Source: Sutcliffiella horikoshii (lineage in GTDB: Bacteria > Bacillota > Bacilli > Bacillales > Bacillaceae_I). Taken from it: a stretch of DNA of 64,000 bases. The notes below the pieces were generated by a model. It saw only the letters and a list, made by a program, of their open reading frames with translations. It did no database searches and had not been told where the DNA came from. The DNA is taken from contig NZ_CP082918.1 in the NCBI RefSeq assembly GCF_019931755.1, positions 1,964,001 through 2,028,000 of the forward strand. The letters are read 5' to 3'. The position numbers and the translations under genes were made by a program. Shown here in pieces: positions 48,036 through 56,681 of the stretch (positions within the stretch are counted from its first letter, which is position 1; each line of letters starts with the position of its first letter).

Positions 48036-49295
48036 ATGTCTTTATTAGTAGAGACAAATGTTGAAACCCAAGTAAAAGAAGCAAAGAAAGCGGCAAAGGT
48101 TGTCGGCCTATTAACAACAGAAGAAAAGAACAGTATTCTTAAGCATATCGCTAACACCCTTGAAAGCAATGTGTCCCATATCCTTGAAGCCAACAATAAA
48201 GATTTGGACCAAGGACGCGAAAAAGGCTATACAGAAGCATATATGGACCGATTGGCACTATCTGAAGACCGCATTGCAGATTTTGCAAATGGCCTAAGAG
48301 AAGTTGCTGAATTAGAAGATCCTGTTGGGGACATCCTTTCAGATTGGACATTGGAAAACGGCCTTCAAGTAGAAAAAGTCCGCGTTCCACTTGGAGTTAT
48401 CGGTATGATCTACGAAGCACGTCCAAACGTGACAGTTGATGCGACTGGACTAGCGTTGAAATCTGGCAATGCGATTGTATTAAAAGGCGGTTCTTCTGCC
48501 ATCAACTCCAACCAGGCGATTGTAGATGTTATTCATAAAGCGTTAAAGACAACATCTATTCCAGAACAAGCTGTGCAATTTATTGCAAGTACGGACCGCA
48601 AGGCAACACAAGAGCTTTTCACGATGAAGGAGCATATCGATGTCTTGATTCCACGTGGAGGAGCATCTTTAATTAATGCAGTCGTAGAAAATGCGACAGT
48701 ACCTGTCCTTGAGACTGGTGTTGGGAATTGCCACCTTTATATTGACAAAGATGCAGATATCGAGAAAGCATTATCCATTGTCGTCAATGCCAAAACGGAC
48801 CGTCCAGCGGTTTGTAACGCAGCAGAAACATTGATTGTTCATGAGGCTTGGTTCCACGCTAATAAAGAAGCTTTAATTAACATGTTCAAGGAAAACGGTA
48901 TTACAGTGCATGGAGATGACACAGTTGTTGAAACGATTCCAGGAGCTGTAAAAGCAGGCCATGAAGATTGGACGAATGAGTATTTAAGCTTGGATATCGC
49001 GGTGAAAGTGGTTGCTGACATGGATGAGGCAATCGACCATATAGACGAGTTTGGCACAAAACATTCCGAAGCAATCATTACGGAAAACAAAGAAACTGCC
49101 AGCAAGTTCGTGAAACTTGTAGATGCGGCAGCCGTATATCATAATGCATCGACACGTTTCACTGATGGTGGCGCTTTAGGATTCGGTGCAGAAATCGGAA
49201 TCTCCACTCAAAAACTTCATGCTCGTGGTCCTATGGGATTACCTGCATTAACAACAGTTAAATTCCAGATGACTGGTAATGGTCAAATTAGATAA
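48036..49295 (+). CDS. proA: Gamma-glutamyl phosphate reductase
   Basis: A 419-residue aldehyde-dehydrogenase-fold enzyme. Visible are PLGVIGMIYEARPNVTVDA, LKGGSSAINSN, and the catalytic Cys region KTDRPAVCNAAETLIVH. It reduces gamma-glutamyl phosphate to glutamate semialdehyde. The ATG at 48036 follows AGGAGGA. The TTG just before is in frame but too close. Last gene of the proline cluster. Confidence 0.97.
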   Translation: MSLLVETNVETQVKEAKKAAKVVGLLTTEEKNSILKHIANTLESNVSHILEANNKDLDQGREKGYTEAYMDRLALSEDRIADFANGLREVAELEDPVGDILSDWTLENGLQVEKVRVPLGVIGMIYEARPNVTVDATGLALKSGNAIVLKGGSSAINSNQAIVDVIHKALKTTSIPEQAVQFIASTDRKATQELFTMKEHIDVLIPRGGASLINAVVENATVPVLETGVGNCHLYIDKDADIEKALSIVVNAKTDRPAVCNAAETLIVHEAWFHANKEALINMFKENGITVHGDDTVVETIPGAVKAGHEDWTNEYLSLDIAVKVVADMDEAIDHIDEFGTKHSEAIITENKETASKFVKLVDAAAVYHNASTRFTDGGALGFGAEIGISTQKLHARGPMGLPALTTVKFQMTGNGQIR

Positions 49296-49308
49296 TGATT
49301 TTTTGATG

Positions 49309-49340
49309 AGTCTTGCCTATTTATGGGGCAGGGCTCTTTT
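49309..49340 (+). terminator. Rho-independent terminator after proA
   Basis: GAGTCTTGCC / GGCAGGGCTC stem (with G-U pairs) and TTTTT. Confidence 0.8.
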
Positions 49341-49418
49341 TAATAAACATATTTAGTAAAAAGAGGATTTTTTTGTCGAAAGTGGAATACATATTGTAGA
49401 GAGAAAAGGGGAGATATG

Positions 49419-49907
49419 ATGCAAAACCAAATTGGCGCAGTACTTAAGGTAGTAGGTGGAATAGTAATAGCCCTAGGATTCTTTTTAGGCATTATCGGTG
49501 GGGCCCAAACACAAAGCTTTTTATTTTTTGTTACCACTCTTTTAGGGGCACTAGTGACAGGGATGGTTTTGATTGGTTTATCAGAAATTATTCGAATCTT
49601 AGAAATGATAAACGAGAACATACCTAAAAGACGTAAAAAAATTGCTGTAAGTTCAAACGACACACTTATTAATGAAACCCCTCAGCCTTTGAACACTAAA
49701 GAACAGGAGGATATAAAATCTTTCCTCCAAAAACATAATGTTGAGATAGAAAAAATTATCCCGACTCCTATGGAAGATTTCTTTTTTATAAAGACTTCTG
49801 CAAGGTATATGTTGATTGAGATGGGTGGATATACACCTAAGATCGTCGATGCGGAAAAATGGCCAGAAGAATTGGTAGGATGGTTGGAACACTATAAACA
49901 GAATTAA
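49419..49907 (+). CDS. Hypothetical membrane protein with two spans
   Basis: A 162-residue protein I do not recognise. Two N-terminal membrane spans (about residues 8-28 and 36-58) precede a cytoplasmic part with a basic stretch (PKRRKKIAV) and a small C-terminal domain. The ATG at 49419 is preferred over the ATG at 49416 for spacing from GGGGAG. It is flanked by terminators on both sides, so it is monocistronic. Confidence 0.75.
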   Translation: MQNQIGAVLKVVGGIVIALGFFLGIIGGAQTQSFLFFVTTLLGALVTGMVLIGLSEIIRILEMINENIPKRRKKIAVSSNDTLINETPQPLNTKEQEDIKSFLQKHNVEIEKIIPTPMEDFFFIKTSARYMLIEMGGYTPKIVDAEKWPEELVGWLEHYKQN

Positions 49908-49912
49908 ATAAA

Positions 49913-49963
49913 GAAACACCGTGGTATTCTCAAGTTAGAATGCAACGGTGTTCTTTTTATTTT
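49913..49963 (+). terminator. Long-stem terminator after hypothetical membrane gene
   Basis: An imperfect stem of about 17 bp (AAACACCGTGGTATTCT with AGAATGCAACGGTGTTC) ends in a T-rich tract. Confidence 0.82.
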
Positions 49964-50057
49964 TCTGAATTTGATAGATTTGACTATTATACTTACCCTA
50001 TCAATTTGGAATTACTAGAATACTATAAAGTAACTCCATGAAAAAGGGGGTGAAAGT

Positions 50058-50417
50058 ATGGCAGAAAAAACGTTTAACAATCGTAGTGCCGCTAGCTTGC
50101 AAATGGTTCTCCTTGTTCGCCAGGGAAGCAACCCAGCAAACTACGCCGGAGAAGTGGTATTCACCTTGCGTCCAGGACAGACAAGAACTATTTTCTACGG
50201 AAGTGAAGAAAATCCGTTCTTGAATGGGATTGTGATGTCGACCAATTTCAATGGAGATATTTACAGTAAAACTCAAATCGTTACAGTAAGAGGAACTCAG
50301 TTTGATAATCTATTGAACTTTAATAGCATTATCGATATTTTACCGATTTCCACAGACTATGTAATGTTTGGGCGTAATCCTGAAATGGATATGCAGGGTG
50401 GGAACATGACCCCGTAG
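50058..50417 (+). CDS. Hypothetical beta-rich protein, strong ribosome site
   Basis: A 119-residue protein with no recognised family. It has no signal peptide or membrane span. It alternates polar and hydrophobic residues as in beta sandwiches (MVLLVRQGSN, GEVVFTLRPGQTRTIFYG, PFLNGIVM). A strong AAAGGGGGTG site precedes it and a terminator follows. The pattern is that of a small structural protein, perhaps of the spore surface, but that is a guess. Confidence 0.75.
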   Translation: MAEKTFNNRSAASLQMVLLVRQGSNPANYAGEVVFTLRPGQTRTIFYGSEENPFLNGIVMSTNFNGDIYSKTQIVTVRGTQFDNLLNFNSIIDILPISTDYVMFGRNPEMDMQGGNMTP

Positions 50418-50423
50418 AAAAAA

Positions 50424-50459
50424 TGAATGGTAGGACCTGTTTCTACCATTCACTTTATT
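50424..50459. terminator. Terminator between the hypothetical gene and the DUF2817 pseudogene
   Basis: Perfect TGAATGGTAG / CTACCATTCA stem with a 9-base loop. Mainly AT-rich on the plus-strand side (CACTTTATTAATT). Confidence 0.7.
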
Positions 50460-50468
50460 AATTCTTTG

Positions 50469-51706
50469 CTAATCGATGATTTTATTAAATTTCATGACGC
50501 CCTCCATCGCCTGTATGAAATCTTCTTTTGCCTTATCTCGCCATTTCCGCTCAGAGGGGTAAAACATCTCTCGATAACGGGAATCTAAAATTTTCTTTGT
50601 CGTGTCATTATCACTGCCATACTGTATCAGTTGGTTCTCCATTACCGTTCTTTTGACCGAATCAATGGAAGCCCACAATCCATCACCCATTGTTCCGAAT
50701 TCAAAAGTAGTGGAATATAGACTTTTGGAAGGAGCTATTTCGTCTTTAAGCATTGCAAAATACTCCGGTACGTCGCCATTGGTTACATAGAATTCATCTG
50801 AGTCAGGAGTAAAAACAAGCGGATAATCAAATGCCCTTTGTGCTTCTTCTTGGGTCATTGTTTCTTTAGCTGAACTGAATATACTCATCTGATACCGCGG
50901 ACCATAACCTGTATGCAGATCGACGTGAAGTATATTTGCGTATTCAGTTAACAAGATTTCCTCAAACAAGCCCTTTGTGAATTTAGTAGAGGGCTCATCT
51001 TCTTGGCCACCGTAGTATACACCTTTTGGCTGCATATATTGACCGCTTAATAAAGCTTTCTCTATTTTAGTACTTCCATCCGTTAGAACCGTCTTTACAA
51101 TTTCCCCGTAGAACCCAAGATCCCTCCAGGTTATGTTGCCGATTTCCTTTTCAGGTTGGAGAAATCCTTTTAAGTCCTCATAGTCTGGGTTCATATCCTT
51201 ATCAAAAGAGTCCCAATCATAGATGAAATTGCGGTTTAGATCGACATTGTTTTCATTGTACCTTCGCATTTCCTTCATTCCCACAGGGTTTACTGAGTGT
51301 ACGATGATAAGACCAGTGTTTTCTATATTTAATTTAGGTGAAAACTGTTCCAGGAAAATATCGAGCATTGCCGACCCAACGTATCCCTCGACTCCATGTA
51401 CCCCAGAGGTAATGACAATTAAGTTGGTCTTTTCTTGATTTGCATCTGCCCACCAAAGATCGATGGTTGCATCATCATCTACTTTAAATGAATCACTTCT
51501 TACTGTATTCCAGTTTTCTATTAAGTCATCCTCGTACCTTAAAAACGTGTTTTTGATTCTTCATATGTGTTGATAAAATGACCGGAAGTTGCAGGTGGTT
51601 TTTCTAAGTTTGCTAGAATGAGGAGGGGAACAATAAATTGAAGAAATAGAAAAATAACTAAAAAAGCAAAACCGAACTTAATCCATTTACTTTTCAACAT
51701 AGACAA
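50469..51706 (-). pseudogene. DUF2817 (M14-like) metallopeptidase gene, frameshifted
   Basis: Two minus-strand frames together give one protein of about 412 residues. Frame 1 (51706 down to a stop at 51539-51541) codes a signal-anchor segment (KFGFAFLVIFLFLQFIVPLLILANL) and ends EESKTRF-stop. Frame 2 runs on from RYEDDLIENWN through SGVHGVEGYVGSAML, with VDLNRNF, LHVDLHTGYGP and TFEFGT as metallopeptidase motifs, to 50469. The switch falls at a run of five T (plus 51541-51545 is AAAAA). One extra T would restore the frame. No start codon opens frame 2 before the conserved motif. A true mutation and a homopolymer read error are both possible. The TTG at 51706 follows GGAGG. Confidence 0.82.
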
Positions 51707-51800
51707 GGCATCAGCCTCCAATATTCAGATTGGATGATTAGTTGTGTAGTTTCTTTGAGGTAGGTAAAAAGTGTAGTTGAGGATATGTGAAGGATATGTA

Positions 51801-51897
51801 TGGCGGGACTGCGTGGGAATCGAACCCACCTGAGACGGCACGCGCCTCACAAGCGGTTTTGAAGACCGAGACAAGCACCAGCATTGCAATCAGCCCC
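51801..51897 (-). tRNA. selC: tRNA-Sec (anticodon UCA)
   Basis: On the minus strand a 97-base tRNA ends in an encoded CCA. The acceptor GGGGCTG pairs with CAGTCCC, the T arm is GTGGG-TTCGATT-CCCAC, and the anticodon arm CGGT-CTTCAAA-ACCG gives anticodon TCA (plus 51860-51862). A long variable arm (TGAG...CTCA) and an extended acceptor/D arm are typical of selenocysteine tRNA. It reads UGA as selenocysteine with SelB. The gene is 8.8 kb from selB. Confidence 0.95.
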
Positions 51898-51906
51898 ATA
51901 CATTGG

Positions 51907-51935
51907 ATAGTACCATTTTACTTATAGCAATGGAA
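51907..51935 (-). promoter_or_regulatory. Candidate promoter of tRNA-Sec
   Basis: On the minus strand, TTCCAT and an extended -10 (TGGTACTAT) are spaced 17 bases apart. The predicted start point lies within a few bases of the tRNA 5' end. Confidence 0.55.
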
Positions 51936-51973
51936 GAATGCAATAGAATTATCGCTTAAAAATGTAGAAACGT

Positions 51974-52002
51974 TTGTTCGGTTGTGGTACATTACTTACC
52001 AT
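51974..52002 (+). promoter_or_regulatory. Candidate promoter of AAA ATPase gene
   Basis: TTGTTC and TACCAT are separated by 17 bases, just before an AAAGGAGGG site. Confidence 0.4.
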
Positions 52003-52026
52003 AAGAGTAAAAGGAGGGAGAAAAAG

Positions 52027-52788
52027 TTGAAATTAGAGAAAGAAACCCAATACATAAGAGGAATCACATTAAAAAGAGAAACCATTCCCACATTCGATCA
52101 ATTTCCTTTCAACCTACCCGTAATAAAAAACTTAAATACACTCCACCTGCATCCTAATGTCACCTACATCATTGGGGAAAATGGGATGGGTAAATCCACG
52201 TTACTTGAGGGGATAGCTATTGCGTTAGGCTTTAATCCTGAGGGTGGAACGCTGAATTTCAACTTTACAAGCTACGACTCCCACTCTGAATTAGACAACC
52301 ATTTACGCGTTATAAAAGGTGCAGAGAGACCAGAGGATAGCTTTTTCTTTAGAGCAGAGACCTTCTATAATGTTGCAACCAATATTGAGGAAATGGATAG
52401 GGAACAAGGCGGCGGAAGAAGGATCATTGATTCTTTTGGAGGGAAATCTCTACATCAACAATCCCATGGAGAGTCCTTTTTCGCAGCTTTTGTGGAAAGG
52501 TTTCAAGGGAAAGGGTTATATATTTTGGATGAGCCGGAAGCTGCTTTATCTCCGCTTAGGCAAATGTCCATGCTTGCCAGAATTAATGAGCTGGTGCAAG
52601 ATGGATCGCAGTTCATCATTTCTACCCACTCACCCATCGTCATGGCTTACCCTGACGCAAAAATTCTGGAGCTTACGGAAGAAGGAATGTTTGAAACATC
52701 CCTCGAAGAGACACCACACCATAGTATTATGAAGCAGTTTTTTGATGATAGGGAAAGAATGCTGTATCACCTGTTTCAGCCTGAATGA
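52027..52788 (+). CDS. ABC/SMC-type AAA ATPase
   Basis: A 253-residue protein: Walker A GENGMGKSTL, signature-like QSHGESFFAAF, Walker B GLYILDEPEAALSP, and the switch His in ISTHSPI. This is the AAA_21/AAA_23-type stand-alone ATPase related to RecF/SMC heads. No partner nuclease or toxin is seen, and the downstream DUF429 gene is 20 bases away. The TTG at 52027 follows AAAGGAGGG. Function is unknown. The family is common in accessory regions. Confidence 0.82.
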   Translation: MKLEKETQYIRGITLKRETIPTFDQFPFNLPVIKNLNTLHLHPNVTYIIGENGMGKSTLLEGIAIALGFNPEGGTLNFNFTSYDSHSELDNHLRVIKGAERPEDSFFFRAETFYNVATNIEEMDREQGGGRRIIDSFGGKSLHQQSHGESFFAAFVERFQGKGLYILDEPEAALSPLRQMSMLARINELVQDGSQFIISTHSPIVMAYPDAKILELTEEGMFETSLEETPHHSIMKQFFDDRERMLYHLFQPE

Positions 52789-52808
52789 ATGATTAAGGAG
52801 GTAGTAAC

Positions 52809-53468
52809 ATGATTGTAATCGGGCTGGATTTGGCAGGTCCAAGTAATCATAAGGATACCGTGCTTACCGTCTTTAAACAGAATGAGAATTATTTAACGTT
52901 CAAAAAAATGATTTCAAACATCAGCGATGAAGAAATAATAAACGAAATTATTGACTTAAGTAAATTAGATGAGCTCGTCATAGGAATAGATGCTCCATTA
53001 TCCTATCAGGATGGTGGTGGAGACAGAATAAGTGATAAACAGTTAAGAAAATTTATCGTTTCCTTTGGGATGAAGCCAGGTTCCATTATGCCGCCGACAT
53101 TTACTAGAATGGTATATCTAACGTTAAGAGGGATAAAACTCACGAGAGAGATAGAGAAACTCCAAACGAATTTTCCAGTTTCTATAGTTGAAGTGCATCC
53201 TGGAGCGGCGATGGGGGCGAGAGTAACGGAAAAAGAATTAGAATATGTTCTTACATACAAGCAAAATCTTTCAACACGAAAATATCTTAAGAAATGGTTT
53301 GAACAACAAAATGTTATCGGGTTGCCAAATGCTGTAGAAAATGAGAGCCACTCTATTGATTCTTGTGCAGCAGCATTGGCAGCGTGGCACTGGGCTGATG
53401 AAAAGTTAGAACCGAAATGGATATTTACAGCACAGCCTCCCCTTCATCCATTTGATTATTGTTGTTAA
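52809..53468 (+). CDS. DUF429 protein (predicted RNase H-like fold)
   Basis: A 219-residue protein of the DUF429 family. The N-terminal acidic motif GLDLAGPSNHKDT, the middle IGIDAPLS, EVHPGAA, and the C-terminal DSCAAALAAWHWAD fit its predicted RNase H-like active site. It is 20 bases after the AAA ATPase gene with AAGGAGG, so it may be co-transcribed. No enzymatic role has been settled for the family. Confidence 0.85.
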   Translation: MIVIGLDLAGPSNHKDTVLTVFKQNENYLTFKKMISNISDEEIINEIIDLSKLDELVIGIDAPLSYQDGGGDRISDKQLRKFIVSFGMKPGSIMPPTFTRMVYLTLRGIKLTREIEKLQTNFPVSIVEVHPGAAMGARVTEKELEYVLTYKQNLSTRKYLKKWFEQQNVIGLPNAVENESHSIDSCAAALAAWHWADEKLEPKWIFTAQPPLHPFDYCC

Positions 53469-53548
53469 ATGCAAAAACTAAAAAAGGATATTTATCATTA
53501 ATCTCGAAATCAATTATTGGTGAATATATCCAAAAGGAGGGTGTTTGT

Positions 53549-54025
53549 ATGATTCAGAATTCCATTGCAACATTCAAATGTGAAGTCGTTCAAAAAAAAC
53601 TTCAGTTAGTTGGTCAATGTGCCACAGGTAATTTTCCAAAGTCCTTTCCTGAAGTTGCCATGAATGTACAACAAGAATTTGAGAATAGAAGAGACGAAGT
53701 GAGGCATGCGGTAAATCGTGATGTGATTTATAGTCCGTACCTTGCAAACAGTCTGGTTGCTACTTATTTTGCCTGTGTGGAAGTGCAGGAATATGAAGAT
53801 ATTCCTAAAGGGATGATGGCATTAAATATCCCCCTCACAACTTATGCAAAAATAAGCTGCTCAAACAAAACAGTTGATATAGGTTATGACAGAATCTTCT
53901 CTTGGATGAAGGAAAATGGACACAGGCAAGAAAGTCTAGAGAAAGCTTTTCCTATCGAAGTTTTTTATTTTGAAGACAATGTAGAGGAAGAAATCGTAGA
54001 ATTATATATTCCTATAGTCGAATAG
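53549..54025 (+). CDS. GyrI-like / effector-binding domain protein
   Basis: A 158-residue protein. The C-terminal part (DIPKGMMALNIPLTTYAKISCSNKTVDIGYDRIFSWMKENGH ... VELYIPI) is typical of the GyrI-like or AraC effector-binding small-molecule fold. The N-terminal part is less clear. No DNA-binding domain is present, so it is a stand-alone ligand-binding protein. The ATG at 53549 follows AAGGAGGG. The frame could extend upstream to 53459 but without a ribosome site. Confidence 0.8.
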   Translation: MIQNSIATFKCEVVQKKLQLVGQCATGNFPKSFPEVAMNVQQEFENRRDEVRHAVNRDVIYSPYLANSLVATYFACVEVQEYEDIPKGMMALNIPLTTYAKISCSNKTVDIGYDRIFSWMKENGHRQESLEKAFPIEVFYFEDNVEEEIVELYIPIVE

Positions 54026-54036
54026 GGGGTTATGAT

Positions 54037-54528
54037 ATGAAAACATTAGTTGGTGAAATAGTAACTATTCCTTCTTATCGGGCAATGGGGGTAAAGTGGG
54101 AAGGTGCCTATGCAGAGGTGCCACAATTAAAAGAAGTGATTTTACAGATGAGTAAAAGGGTTGGTGAGTTTGCTTTTGCAAAAGAACCTGAAACGCAATT
54201 AGGGTTATCTTATCATCTAAGATTTGATGGGTTTGTTCATTATTCTGTTTTTGAAGTAGGTGAACAACAGGAGATACTGCCTGGAATGATAGAAATCATT
54301 GTTCCTGAGATGACCTATTTAATAGTAAAGCACCCTAAAGGAAAAGATATTGGCGTGACCTATACGGGAATTTATCAATGGTTTAAAGAGTGTGACTATC
54401 AACCGTTAAAAGAAAAAGGTATAGAATATTTCGATGATCTTCCAATAAAGCATGAGAGATATCCTGTTGATAGAGATTTAGAAGATCCCCATTTTGATAT
54501 CCTTATTCCAATTGAATTAAAATCATGA
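54037..54528 (+). CDS. GyrI-like / effector-binding domain protein, second copy
   Basis: A 163-residue stand-alone effector-binding domain: VTIPSYRAMGVKWEGAYAEVPQLKEV at the start, MTYLIVKHPKGKDIGVTYTGIYQWFKE, and DILIPIELK at the end. It lies 11 bases after the first copy and shares the pattern of its C-terminal half, so the two may be a diverged tandem duplication and act on one ligand class. AGGGGG-type ribosome site. Confidence 0.83.
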   Translation: MKTLVGEIVTIPSYRAMGVKWEGAYAEVPQLKEVILQMSKRVGEFAFAKEPETQLGLSYHLRFDGFVHYSVFEVGEQQEILPGMIEIIVPEMTYLIVKHPKGKDIGVTYTGIYQWFKECDYQPLKEKGIEYFDDLPIKHERYPVDRDLEDPHFDILIPIELKS

Positions 54529-54532
54529 ACAT

Positions 54533-54564
54533 AAAACGATGCCACTAGCTGGTGTCGTTTTTTT
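54533..54564 (+). terminator. Rho-independent terminator after the GyrI-like pair
   Basis: AAAACGATGCCA / TGGTGTCGTTTT stem with loop CTAGC and a T run. Confidence 0.88.
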
Positions 54565-54589
54565 GTGTAAAAAATTTCCTCAATAGCCG

Positions 54590-54637
54590 TTGCATTATTT
54601 TGGTAATTATAATATACTACATTACAACACTAATGCA
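54590..54637 (+). promoter_or_regulatory. Promoter and candidate operator of the YtrA-type operon
   Basis: TTGCAT and TATACT are 17 bases apart (54590-54618). An inverted repeat TACATTA-N6-TAATGCA (54618-54637, one mismatch) follows at the start point, a fitting place for autorepression by the GntR protein coded just downstream. Confidence 0.6.
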
Positions 54638-54661
54638 CTATGGTTGGATGGAGGTGGAACA

Positions 54662-55042
54662 TTGATCTTAAACACGGATGGTACAAAACCGATTTATGTG
54701 CAAATTGCCGAATGGCTTGAGACAGAGATCCTGAACGGGAATTTTCTACAGGATCAAAAAGTGTATTCTCAATATCAATTAGCTGAAATCTTTAATATAA
54801 ACCCTGCAACTGCTGCAAAGGGCCTTACATTATTGGTAGAAGATGATGTCTTATATAAAAAGAGGGGGCTCGGCATGTTTGTAACAGAAGCAGCACAAGC
54901 TATCATCCTGACGAAAAGGCGGGAACATACGTTGAAAAGACTGGTTACTGAACTCGTCTCAGAGGCTGAACAATTAAATGTAGGGATGGATGAACTGCTT
55001 GAGATGGTAAGAAAGGAAAGTAAACAGAGCAAGGGGGAGTAA
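54662..55042 (+). CDS. GntR family regulator, YtrA type
   Basis: A 126-residue protein: N-terminal winged helix (KPIYVQIAEWLETEILNGNF, YSQYQLAEIFNINPATAAKGLTLL, GLGMFV) and a short C-terminal helical dimerisation region. The lack of a large effector domain puts it in the YtrA subfamily, whose members control adjacent ABC operons induced by cell-wall antibiotics. The TTG at 54662 follows GGAGGTGG. It is 3 bases before the ABC ATPase gene. Confidence 0.9.
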   Translation: MILNTDGTKPIYVQIAEWLETEILNGNFLQDQKVYSQYQLAEIFNINPATAAKGLTLLVEDDVLYKKRGLGMFVTEAAQAIILTKRREHTLKRLVTELVSEAEQLNVGMDELLEMVRKESKQSKGE

Positions 55043-55045
55043 TGG

Positions 55046-55942
55046 ATGAAAGTAGTGAATTGTGAGGGCTTGGTTAAGAAATACGGTCGATCAAAGGCAC
55101 TTAATGACCTGAGTTTCCAAATTAGTGAAAATAAGATAACAGGGTTGATTGGGAGAAACGGTGCAGGAAAAACGACTCTTTTGAAAATAATGGCTGGTTT
55201 TCAGAGACAGACATCCGGGGAGATGAAAGTCTTTAATGAAGAGCCATATAACAGTTTACTTGTTTCTGCCAACAGTATACTTGTGGATGATCAGATGGCA
55301 TTTCCAGTCTCATTAAGCCTTGGAGAGATTCTGCATGCATCTGCTTCATTTTATTCAAATTGGGATGCAGAGCTTGCTAGAAAACTATTTGATTACTTTT
55401 CTTTTCGTGATGAATATCGTCATAGTGAATTATCTAAGGGGATGAAGAGCACTTTCAATATGATTGTCGGCTTAGCATCACGTTGTGTGCTGACTATGTT
55501 TGATGAACCAACAACTGGAATGGACGCATCCGTTCGCAAAGATTTCTATCGTGCCCTCCAAAAAGATTACATCGCATACCCACGTACCATCCTCATCTCC
55601 AGTCATCATTTGGAAGAGATAGAGGACCTTTTAGAGGACATTATTCTTTTGAAAAATGGAGAAAAGCTATTACACCTCCCTGTTTCCGATATCAAGGATT
55701 ATGCAATAGGCATCCAGGGAAAGAAGAGTGTTCTCAACGAATGGCTGGAGGATAAAGAGGTGCTATATAGGAGATCGATTGGTACAGAAGGAACCTATGT
55801 CGTTATTGAAAATCACTTTAAAGCTAAAATCATTCAAGATGCAAGAATACATGGATTTGAACTTTCCTCTGTTTCTTCCAGTGATGTCTGCATCTATTTG
55901 ACTAGTAAAGGAAGAGGTGGAATTGATGCTGTCTTTGAATAA
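55046..55942 (+). CDS. ABC transporter ATP-binding protein (YtrB-like)
   Basis: A 298-residue ABC ATPase: Walker A GRNGAGKTTLL, signature SELSKGMKS (degenerate LSGGQ, usual in this subfamily), Walker B LTMFDEPTTGMD, and ISSHHLEEIE. A C-terminal extension of about 80 residues follows. It pairs with the next gene's membrane protein and is controlled by the GntR protein upstream. It overlaps the permease gene by 17 bases. Confidence 0.88.
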   Translation: MKVVNCEGLVKKYGRSKALNDLSFQISENKITGLIGRNGAGKTTLLKIMAGFQRQTSGEMKVFNEEPYNSLLVSANSILVDDQMAFPVSLSLGEILHASASFYSNWDAELARKLFDYFSFRDEYRHSELSKGMKSTFNMIVGLASRCVLTMFDEPTTGMDASVRKDFYRALQKDYIAYPRTILISSHHLEEIEDLLEDIILLKNGEKLLHLPVSDIKDYAIGIQGKKSVLNEWLEDKEVLYRRSIGTEGTYVVIENHFKAKIIQDARIHGFELSSVSSSDVCIYLTSKGRGGIDAVFE

Positions 55943-56681
55943 AGTGACACTTGATCAAGTTGTAAAGAGACAATTTTTATACAAAATAACTGCCTATTCT
56001 GGTGTTTATATATCGTTAATCATTCTACAAGTAATCGCAGTCTTGTTCTCCTTAAATGGAGTAGGCAACTCAACTGGTGGATCCGAACGAATCAGCTTGA
56101 ATATTCATTATTATTCTGGAAATCTGATTTTCGTATTTACTATGTTATGGGTGTTTATCGTATCCATCATCATCACTTCAAAAGCTTACAGAGACGAGGA
56201 TTTTTCTTTTGTAACAAACAGGTTGAGCAGTGATCTGTCCAATGTTTTCTTTGTGTTAGTTGTAAGTGTTATCGGCACTATAACAGCCCTTATGGCCAAA
56301 TACCTACTGCAAGTAATCGTGCTATTCTTACCTAAATTTGATTCCTTTTATCATTCGCCGATTTCTATGAACATAGGCAGCTTCCTAATCTTGGGTACGT
56401 TGACTGCCTTTTTATATATTTTGTTATGTGGTGCTGCAGGATACTTTGTAGGGACTTTGGTTAGGATTTCAAGCCTGTTCAAAATCCTTGTTCCTGTCCT
56501 TTTTGTTGGGTATCTATTTTTTGGAGGCTTCATCAACCAGGTCAGTGGCCTTGCTTCCATTGTGGAATTCTTCTACTTGGAAACATCATTTATTACATTC
56601 GTTCTAAAAGTGCTCGTAACGGTGTTCGTTCTCTTCGCAGGATCCGTAGCAATATTCAATAGAATGGGGGTTAGACAATGA
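55926..56681 (+). CDS. ABC-2-type permease of the YtrA-like operon
   Basis: A 251-residue protein with about six membrane spans (near residues 20-40, 70-90, 110-130, 150-175, 185-200, 215-240). It is the membrane partner of the preceding ATPase. The ATG at 55926 follows AAGAGGTGG, which lies inside the ATPase gene. The substrate is unknown. YtrA-type operons respond to cell-wall stress. Confidence 0.85.
   Translation: MLSLNKVTLDQVVKRQFLYKITAYSGVYISLIILQVIAVLFSLNGVGNSTGGSERISLNIHYYSGNLIFVFTMLWVFIVSIIITSKAYRDEDFSFVTNRLSSDLSNVFFVLVVSVIGTITALMAKYLLQVIVLFLPKFDSFYHSPISMNIGSFLILGTLTAFLYILLCGAAGYFVGTLVRISSLFKILVPVLFVGYLFFGGFINQVSGLASIVEFFYLETSFITFVLKVLVTVFVLFAGSVAIFNRMGVRQ

Noticed and set aside
51541..51545. 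Programmed frameshift in the DUF2817 gene
   Set aside because: Not called: the run is only T5 with no heptamer of the standard X-XXY-YYZ form in frame and no stimulator I can see. A plain indel is simpler.
51801..51897. tRNA-Sec as a phage or island attachment site
   Set aside because: No integrase gene and no direct repeat of the tRNA 3' end found by eye in the downstream 10 kb.
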